In this document: in pieces, positions 15,006 through 20,332 of the stretch | Layout: the number at the start of each line of letters is the position of its first letter | How positions within the stretch are numbered: the first letter of the stretch is position 1 | Origin: JBOHER01 sp050701115 | Lineage (GTDB): Bacteria; Actinomycetota; Actinomycetes; Mycobacteriales; Pseudonocardiaceae | Assembly: GCA_050701115.1 (NCBI GenBank) | Contig: JBOHER010000007.1 | Coordinates: 1-20,332 of the forward strand | Length of the DNA: 20,332 nucleotides | Reading direction: 5' to 3' | Position numbers and translations under genes: made by a program | Notes under the pieces: generated by a model | Database searches by the model: none | What the model saw: the letters and a program-made list of their open reading frames with translations, nothing else | What the model was told of the DNA's origin: nothing

Positions 15006-15985
15006 AGGCCTGGCGTGTCCATGAACTCGGGGAGCCCCGCGATGTCCTGCGACTCGAGGACGTCCCGAACCCACGGCCAGGTCCGGGGCAGGTGCTGGTC
15101 GCGGTGCGCGCCGCCGCTGCGAACTTCCCCGACGCCCTGATGTGCCGAGGCCAGTACCAGATCAAGCCACCGCTGCCGTTCACTCCGGGCATCGAGCTCT
15201 GCGGTGAGGTCACCGCGGTGGGCGAAGGCGTGTCCGGGTTTTCCGTGGGCGACCGAGTGGTCGGCGCTCCCGAACTGCCGACCGGTGCCTTCGTCGAGCA
15301 GGCACTGATGGCTGCCGAGCGGACTTTTCCTGCCCCCGAGGCTCTCGATGACGCCGAGGCGTCCGCGTTCTACATCGGATATCAGACCGGCTGGTTCGGC
15401 CTGCATCGCCGCGCGGCACTGCGCACGGGGGAGACCCTGCTGGTGCACGCCGCGGCAGGCGGTGTGGGCAGTGCGGCCGTCCAGTTGGGCAAGGCGGCAG
15501 GCGCCATCGTGATCGGCGTGGTCGGCGGTCCCGACAAGGTCGAAGTGGCCCGGCAGCTGGGCGCCGACGTGGTCGTCGACCGGCACGCCGAGGACTTTGT
15601 CGAGGTGGTCAAGCAGGTCACCCAGGGCCGGGGCGCCGATGTCGTCTACGACCCGGTCGGCGGCGAATCCTATGCGCGCTCAACGAAATGTATCGCCTTC
15701 GAGGGCCGCATCCTGGTGGTCGGATTCGCCAGCGGCACGATCCCGTCGCCGGGCCTCAACCACGCCCTGGTGAAGAACTATTCGATTGTCGGCCTGCACT
15801 GGGGCCTCTACCAGCAGCGCGATCCGGCCGCTATCCGGCAATGTCACGACGATCTGACCAAGCTGGCCGCCGACGGCGTCGTCGCACCGCTGATCAGCGA
15901 ACGGCTCGGATTCGACCGGGTCGCCGACACCGTGCAGCGACTCGCCGACGGCCAGACGGTCGGCCGCGCCGTCTTCATTCCCTGA
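15002..15985 (+). CDS. Zinc-independent MDR reductase, NADPH:quinone oxidoreductase family
   Basis: Medium-chain dehydrogenase/reductase of 327 residues. The N-terminal GroES-like domain has PGIELCGEV and VGDRVVG; the Rossmann domain has HAAAGGVGSAAVQLGKAAGA (149-168). The cysteine cluster of zinc alcohol dehydrogenases is missing, placing it among quinone-oxidoreductase-like enzymes. Many such proteins actually reduce the C=C bond of enones or enoyl-CoAs with NADPH. It overlaps the SDR gene by four bases (ATGA) and is followed after 20 bases by the acyl-CoA ligase. In this setting, reduction of an unsaturated acyl-CoA or other alpha,beta-unsaturated carbonyl intermediate is more likely than a role with quinones. 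The exact substrate is unknown. Confidence 0.87.
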   Translation: MKAWRVHELGEPRDVLRLEDVPNPRPGPGQVLVAVRAAAANFPDALMCRGQYQIKPPLPFTPGIELCGEVTAVGEGVSGFSVGDRVVGAPELPTGAFVEQALMAAERTFPAPEALDDAEASAFYIGYQTGWFGLHRRAALRTGETLLVHAAAGGVGSAAVQLGKAAGAIVIGVVGGPDKVEVARQLGADVVVDRHAEDFVEVVKQVTQGRGADVVYDPVGGESYARSTKCIAFEGRILVVGFASGTIPSPGLNHALVKNYSIVGLHWGLYQQRDPAAIRQCHDDLTKLAADGVVAPLISERLGFDRVADTVQRLADGQTVGRAVFIP

Positions 15986-16005
15986 CCAAGCCGCAAGGAG
16001 GAAGC

Positions 16006-17541
16006 GTGGGTTTGAACCTCGCAACGATGCTGCGGGAGTCGGCAGCCAAGCAGCCGGACAAACCGTTGGTGCACATCGGCGAGCTGTCGTTGAGTTACCG
16101 GCAGGTCGACGAGATCAGTGGCCGGGTCGCCAGCGGTCTGCTCGGACTCGGGCTGCTGCGCGGCGACAAGATCGCCGTGCAGTTGCCGAACGTGCCGCAG
16201 TTTCTGATCGCCTACTTCGCGATTCTCAAGGCGGGCCTGGTGATGGTTCCGCTCAATCCGCTGCTGCGGGCCGGGGAGATCGCCTACCACCTCGCCGACA
16301 GCGATGCCAAGGTCCTGGTGACCTTCGAGTCGTTCGCCGACGAGGCGCTCACCGGCGCGGCCGAGGTCGAGGGCGTGGCCTGCTATGTGGTGAACCTGCC
16401 TGGCAGTGCTGCGTGTCCGGCGAACACGAAGCAGTTCGACGAGCTGTATCTGGCCCGGGACACCGGGGACATCGCGCCGGTGGGTGCCGAGGACACCGCG
16501 GTGCTGCTGTACACGAGTGGGACCACGGGCAAGCCCAAGGGCGCCGAGCTGACCCATTTCGAGCTGTACATGAACTGCACGGTGGGCGGCGAGTTGTTCG
16601 GCTTCTCCGACGACGACATCGGCCTCGCTGTGTTGCCGCTGTTCCACGTCTTCGGGTTGTCCAGCGTGCTCAACACGGCCGTGCGTTTTGGCGGGACCCT
16701 GGTGCTGGTTCCGCGTTTCGATGCGGCCGCCGTCCTCGATGCGATCGAGCAGCACCGCTGCACCATCTTCTCCGGGGTTCCCACGATGTACTTCGCGTTG
16801 CTGAGCGAGGATCTGTCCGGCAGGGACCTGTCCTCGCTCCGGGTGGGCATTTCGGGTGGTGCGGCGATTCCCGGTGAGGTTATGCGCGCATTCGAGCAGA
16901 AGCTGCCCGGCGTCGTCATTCTTGAAGGCTACGGCCTGTCCGAAACCGCGAGCACCACGACCTTCAACATCAGCGCCGAGGAACGCCGGGTCGGCTCGAT
17001 CGGCAAGCCGATCTGGGGCGTCGAGGTGAGGGTGGTAGACGATGACGACAAGGAGTTGCCGCCGGGAGCGGAGCACGTCGGTGAGATCGTCATCCGCGGC
17101 CACAACGTGATGAAGGGCTACTACAACCGGCCGGAGGCGACCCGGGAAGCTTTCCGGGGCGGCTGGTTCCGCAGCGGTGACCTCGGTTACCGAGACGAGG
17201 ATGGCTATTTCTTCATTGTGGACCGGAAGAAGGATCTCATCATCCGCGGCGGCTACAACGTCTACCCACGCGAGGTCGAAGAGGTTCTGTATACGCATCC
17301 CGCGGTGGGCGAGGCAGCCGTGATCGGCAAGCCGGACGACAGACTGGGCGAGGAGGTCGTCGCGGTCCTCGCCGCCAAGCCCGATGCCTGCCTTGACGCC
17401 GACGATGTGATCGCCTTCACGCGAGTGCGACTCGCGGCTTACAAGTGCCCGCGCGTCGTCCGTATCGTCGACGAACTACCCAAGGGGCCGACCGGAAAGA
17501 TCCTGAAGATGGAACTCCGGGCTGCGGCGTCGTATGCCTAG
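16006..17541 (+). CDS. Acyl-CoA ligase (AMP-forming, ANL superfamily)
   Basis: Activates a carboxylic acid to its CoA thioester through an acyl-adenylate. It is 511 residues, full length. The P-loop-like A3 motif YTSGTTGKPKGAELTH starts near residue 169, the A5 motif is EGYGLSETAS, the hinge region GDLGYRDEDGYFFIVDRKKD is followed by IRGGYNVYP, and the catalytic lysine is Lys498 in PTGKILK. The GTG at 16006 is set by AAGGAGG five bases before it. It resembles medium- or aryl-acid ligases of the FadD type, and I cannot name the acid. As the only ligase in the operon it should perform the entry step of the pathway, like LvaE in levulinate catabolism. Confidence 0.92.
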   Translation: MGLNLATMLRESAAKQPDKPLVHIGELSLSYRQVDEISGRVASGLLGLGLLRGDKIAVQLPNVPQFLIAYFAILKAGLVMVPLNPLLRAGEIAYHLADSDAKVLVTFESFADEALTGAAEVEGVACYVVNLPGSAACPANTKQFDELYLARDTGDIAPVGAEDTAVLLYTSGTTGKPKGAELTHFELYMNCTVGGELFGFSDDDIGLAVLPLFHVFGLSSVLNTAVRFGGTLVLVPRFDAAAVLDAIEQHRCTIFSGVPTMYFALLSEDLSGRDLSSLRVGISGGAAIPGEVMRAFEQKLPGVVILEGYGLSETASTTTFNISAEERRVGSIGKPIWGVEVRVVDDDDKELPPGAEHVGEIVIRGHNVMKGYYNRPEATREAFRGGWFRSGDLGYRDEDGYFFIVDRKKDLIIRGGYNVYPREVEEVLYTHPAVGEAAVIGKPDDRLGEEVVAVLAAKPDACLDADDVIAFTRVRLAAYKCPRVVRIVDELPKGPTGKILKMELRAAASYA

Positions 17542-17587
17542 CGCGCAGGGCCTGCAACCCGACCTCGACCAAGAAGGAGGAACACAG

Positions 17588-18040
17588 ATGCGCGTATTCC
17601 AGGGGCTGGAGGAATTGGCCGACGCTACCGGGAAACACCTCGGTTACAGCGACTGGCATTCCGTCACCCAGGAGACCGTCAATCAGTTCGCCGAGGCTAC
17701 TGGCGACCACCAGTGGATCCACGTCGACCCAGAGCGCGCCCAAGCGGGTCCGTTTGGTAGCACGATCGCGCACGGTTACCTGACTCTGTCATTGATCCCC
17801 ATGCTGGCCAAGCAGATCTACCAAGTGAACGGGGTGCGCATGGGAGTCAACTATGGACTGAACAAGGTGAGGTTCCCCGCGCCGGTTCCGGTCGGCGCCA
17901 AGGTGCGGGCGGGCGCGGACCTGCTCGAGGTCAGTCGCGGCGAGCAGGGTGCTCAGGTTGTTGTCCGCGTGACGATCGAGTGCGACGGTTCCGACAAGCC
18001 TGCCTGCGTCGCGGAAACCCTCGCTCTGCTGGTGTTCTGA
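17588..18040 (+). CDS. MaoC-like (R)-specific enoyl-CoA hydratase
   Basis: Single hot-dog domain of 150 residues, the usual length of one-domain hydratases such as PhaJ. The hydratase 2 motif is complete: FAEATGDHQWIHVDPERA with catalytic Asp40 and His45, then GPFGSTIAHGYLTLSL. It adds water to a trans-2-enoyl-CoA to give an (R)-3-hydroxyacyl-CoA, or the reverse. The ATG at 17588 is preceded by AAGGAGG. The gene is 46 bases after the ligase and 14 before the APH-type kinase. In the proposed pathway it would hydrate the enoyl-CoA left after elimination of phosphate by the dehydrogenase-like enzyme at the end of the operon. Confidence 0.9.
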   Translation: MRVFQGLEELADATGKHLGYSDWHSVTQETVNQFAEATGDHQWIHVDPERAQAGPFGSTIAHGYLTLSLIPMLAKQIYQVNGVRMGVNYGLNKVRFPAPVPVGAKVRAGADLLEVSRGEQGAQVVVRVTIECDGSDKPACVAETLALLVF

Positions 18041-18054
18041 GAACTAGGACAGTG

Positions 18055-19080
18055 ATGAGAACCGACGAGTTGCCCGGTCTGAACCTGGCCGGCTTGCGCG
18101 CATTCCTCGACGACGCCCGGCCAGGCATGGTGCGCGGCGAGCTGCGGGGGAGTGTGATCGCGGGCGGGCGATCGAATCTGACCTACCGCGTCACGGACGG
18201 CCACTCCGACTGGGTGGTTCGGCGCCCACCGTTGGGTCATGTGCTCGCTACCGCGCACGATATGGGCCGCGAGTTTCGGGTGATCAACGCGCTGGGACCC
18301 ACCGACGTCCCCGTGCCGGGCACGGTCGTTTCCTGTGCTGACCCGGATGTGCTCGGGGCGCCGTTCTATGTGATGGACAAAGTGGACGGCACGGCGTACC
18401 GCAGAGCCAGTGAGCTCGAGCGGCTGGGTGCGGAGCGCACGCGAGCCGTCTGCGTGCGCATGGTCGACACGCTCGCCGTACTCCATGACGTCGATCCGGT
18501 GGGCGTGGGCTTGGCCGATTTCGGGCGCCCGGACGGATTTCTCGTGCGCCAGGTGAAGCGCTGGAAGCAGCAGCTCGACGCGAGCCGGACTCGGGACCTG
18601 GCCGGGATCGACGGCTTGCATGCACTCCTGGAGAGCCGAGTGCCCGTCCAGTCGCCCCCGGCCATCGTGCACGGCGACTACCGGCTGGACAATCTGCTCG
18701 TCGACGACGCCGACCGGGTCGCGGCGGTGCTGGACTGGGAGATGGCCACGCTCGGCGATCCGCTCACCGACGTGGCGCTCCTGGTTGCTTACGGAGGTCT
18801 GTCCGATCTCGACGGAGCGGACGTGGTCGCCGATGCCGGCGAGGCACCCGGTTTCCTCACCCCGCCGGAGATGCTCGCCCGCTATCAGCAACGCTCCGAT
18901 CGTGACCTTTCGGCGATGGGGTTCTACGTCGGACTGGCCTACTTCAAGCTCGCCGTGATCCTCGAGGGGATCCACTATCGCTACACCCAGAGAAAGACAG
19001 TCGGATCAGGGTTCGAGAAGGTCGGCACCATCGTCGAGCCTCTCGTGTCCGCAGGACTCACATCACTCAAGGAGGACTAA
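18055..19080 (+). CDS. APH-fold phosphotransferase, ACAD10/11 N-terminal / LvaA type
   Basis: Kinase-like protein of 341 residues from the aminoglycoside phosphotransferase (APH) fold. Nucleotide-binding segment GGRSNLTYRV is near residues 37-46, the Brenner catalytic loop is HGDYRLDN (206-213, catalytic Asp208), and the metal-binding motif is DWEMATLGDP (Asp227). This subfamily (also misnamed FadE36 in mycobacteria) is not linked to antibiotic resistance. Homologous domains in ACAD10/ACAD11 and in LvaA phosphorylate the 4-hydroxyl of 4-hydroxyacyl-CoA. The ATG at 18055 follows AGGA at five bases. The stop overlaps the start of the acyl-CoA dehydrogenase gene by one base (TAATG), so the two halves of the animal fusion protein are translationally coupled here. 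No LvaB-like small partner gene is adjacent. Confidence 0.9.
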   Translation: MRTDELPGLNLAGLRAFLDDARPGMVRGELRGSVIAGGRSNLTYRVTDGHSDWVVRRPPLGHVLATAHDMGREFRVINALGPTDVPVPGTVVSCADPDVLGAPFYVMDKVDGTAYRRASELERLGAERTRAVCVRMVDTLAVLHDVDPVGVGLADFGRPDGFLVRQVKRWKQQLDASRTRDLAGIDGLHALLESRVPVQSPPAIVHGDYRLDNLLVDDADRVAAVLDWEMATLGDPLTDVALLVAYGGLSDLDGADVVADAGEAPGFLTPPEMLARYQQRSDRDLSAMGFYVGLAYFKLAVILEGIHYRYTQRKTVGSGFEKVGTIVEPLVSAGLTSLKED

Positions 19081-20291
19081 TGGACTTCGCCTACGACGCC
19101 CGAACAGAGGAGCTGCGGCAGACGCTGCTCGCGTTCATGGATGAGTACGTCCATCCGGCCGAACCGGTCTACGAGCAGCAGTTGCACGACCGCGCGGAGC
19201 CGTGGACGACGTCGGTGCCCATCGTCGAGGAACTCAAGCGCGCGGCGCGTGCCCGCGGCCTCTGGAACTTCTTCCTCCCTGGTGAGCACGGCGGAGGGTT
19301 GACGAATCTGCAGTACGCCCCGCTGGCCGAGATCACCGGACACAGCCCGCACCTGGCCCCGGTCGCGTTGAACTGCGCCGCACCCGACACCGGCAACATG
19401 GAAGTGCTGTCGATGTTCGGCACCGAGCAACAGAAGAAGGAGTGGCTGCGGCCGCTGCTCGACGGGGAGATCCGGTCGGCGTTCGCGATGACCGAACCCG
19501 ACGTGGCGTCGTCGGACGCCACCAACATCGCGACCCGGATCGAGCGGGACGGTACCGACTACGTCATCAATGGCCGCAAGTGGTGGATCACCGGCGCGAT
19601 GAACCCCAACGCGAAGATCTTGATCGTGATGGGCAAGACCGATCCTTCGGCTGATCGCCATCGCCAGCAGAGCATGATCCTGGTGCCACGAGACGCCCCT
19701 GGCCTGGACATCAAGCGAGGCATGCGGGTCTTCGGTTATGACGACAGTGATCACGGTGGCCACGCCGAGCTGGAGTTCACCAATGTGCGGGTGCCTGCGG
19801 AGAATCTGATCGGGGCCGAGGGTGACGGTTTCGCCATCGCCCAGGCCCGGCTGGGGCCGGGACGCATCCATCACTGCATGCGCTCGATCGGCGTCGCTGA
19901 GCGGGCGATCGAGCTGATGTGCAGGCGCGCCTCGGAGCGAGTCGCTTTCGGCAAGCCCATCGCGGAGCAGGGCGTTGTCCGCGACTGGATCGCCGAATCG
20001 CGGGTGCGGGTGGAGCAGCTGCGGCTGCTGGTGCTCAAGGCCGCATGGCTGATGGACACCGTCGGCAACAAGGGCGCGCACACCGAGATCCAGGCCATCA
20101 AGATCGCCACACCATCCACTGTGGAATGGATCCTGGACAAGGCGATTCAGACCCACGGAGCGGGTGGGCTGAGCCAGGACTTCCCGGTCGCGCAGTGGTT
20201 CGCCAGCATTCGTACGCTGCGGTTCGCCGACGGCCCGGACGAGGTGCACAAGGCTTCGCTGGCTCGCAAGGAGCTCATGAAGCACCGGTAG
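19080..20291 (+). CDS. Acyl-CoA dehydrogenase family protein, ACAD10/ACAD11 type
   Basis: Flavoenzyme of 403 residues with full acyl-CoA dehydrogenase length. Signatures agree closely with the C-terminal half of ACAD11: FAMTEPDVASSDATNI (135-150), KWWITGAMNP (167-176), FGYDDSDHGGH (218-228), GRIHHCMR (261-268) and FADGPDEVH (382-391). Where classical medium-chain enzymes carry the catalytic glutamate in a YEGT context, this one has Asp384 in ADGPDE, as in ACAD10/11. In that group the reaction is conversion of a 4-phosphoacyl-CoA with loss of phosphate to an enoyl-CoA rather than simple dehydrogenation. GGAGG (19071-19075) precedes the ATG at 19080. It is the last gene in the window; only 41 bases follow, with nothing recognisable, so more genes of the operon may lie beyond. 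Confidence 0.93.
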   Translation: MDFAYDARTEELRQTLLAFMDEYVHPAEPVYEQQLHDRAEPWTTSVPIVEELKRAARARGLWNFFLPGEHGGGLTNLQYAPLAEITGHSPHLAPVALNCAAPDTGNMEVLSMFGTEQQKKEWLRPLLDGEIRSAFAMTEPDVASSDATNIATRIERDGTDYVINGRKWWITGAMNPNAKILIVMGKTDPSADRHRQQSMILVPRDAPGLDIKRGMRVFGYDDSDHGGHAELEFTNVRVPAENLIGAEGDGFAIAQARLGPGRIHHCMRSIGVAERAIELMCRRASERVAFGKPIAEQGVVRDWIAESRVRVEQLRLLVLKAAWLMDTVGNKGAHTEIQAIKIATPSTVEWILDKAIQTHGAGGLSQDFPVAQWFASIRTLRFADGPDEVHKASLARKELMKHR

Positions 20292-20332
20292 CGGTGTGGC
20301 GAGCTGAAGGTGGCCTTTGGTGCCGTATACGC

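Noticed and set aside
18055..19080. Aminoglycoside resistance kinase
   Set aside because: The APH fold is present, but sequence and context belong to the ACAD10/11-associated group acting on acyl-CoAs, next to an acyl-CoA dehydrogenase.
19077..20285. A 402-codon minus-strand frame opposite the acyl-CoA dehydrogenase
   Set aside because: It is a shadow of a gene with unambiguous family signatures; no ribosome binding site or motif supports it.

Overview
The window is GC-rich, with strongly GC-biased third codon positions, frequent GTG starts and AGGAGG-type ribosome binding sites. Together with a 13E12/DUF222-type HNH endonuclease fragment and a single-chain acyl-CoA carboxylase, this suggests the chromosome of a high-GC actinobacterium. 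A Pseudonocardiales or Corynebacteriales relative is likely, but genus cannot be fixed by eye. Coding density is very high and no stretch over 300 bases lacks a gene. I saw no rRNA, tRNA, CRISPR array or insertion sequence.

Region A (1-408) holds the 3' end of an HNH endonuclease gene on the plus strand. It ends in a hairpin that probably terminates transcription from both sides.

Region B (409-8290, minus strand) reads, in transcription order: YeiH/TauZ-family exporter, MocR-type GntR/aminotransferase regulator, class III aminotransferase resembling taurine:pyruvate aminotransferase (Tpa), L-alanine dehydrogenase (Ald), phosphate acetyltransferase (Pta) and an APC-superfamily permease. This is a nearly complete C2-sulfonate (taurine) dissimilation set: uptake, deamination to sulfoacetaldehyde, recycling of alanine to pyruvate with release of ammonium, acetyl phosphate to acetyl-CoA, and sulfite/sulfate export. 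Sulfoacetaldehyde acetyltransferase (Xsc), the enzyme joining the two halves, is absent from the window. A LysR regulator diverges from the exporter in the same arrangement as E. coli YeiE/YeiH. The start codons overlap a perfect inverted repeat with T-N11-A geometry.

Region C (9235-20291, plus strand) is a second operon-like set. It opens with a promoter carrying a TetR-type palindrome and a 1091-residue biotin carboxylase-BCCP-carboxyltransferase fusion. Next come an MHS-type transporter broken by a large internal deletion, two SDR dehydrogenases, a quinone-oxidoreductase-type MDR enzyme, an acyl-CoA ligase, a MaoC hydratase, an APH-fold kinase and an acyl-CoA dehydrogenase of the ACAD10/ACAD11 type. 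The last two correspond to the two halves of animal ACAD10/ACAD11 and to LvaA/LvaC of Pseudomonas. This points to catabolism of a 4-hydroxy (or 4-oxo) carboxylic acid through a phosphorylated acyl-CoA, here combined with an acyl-CoA carboxylase. The substrate is unknown. The decayed transporter suggests this strain may have lost uptake through this locus.
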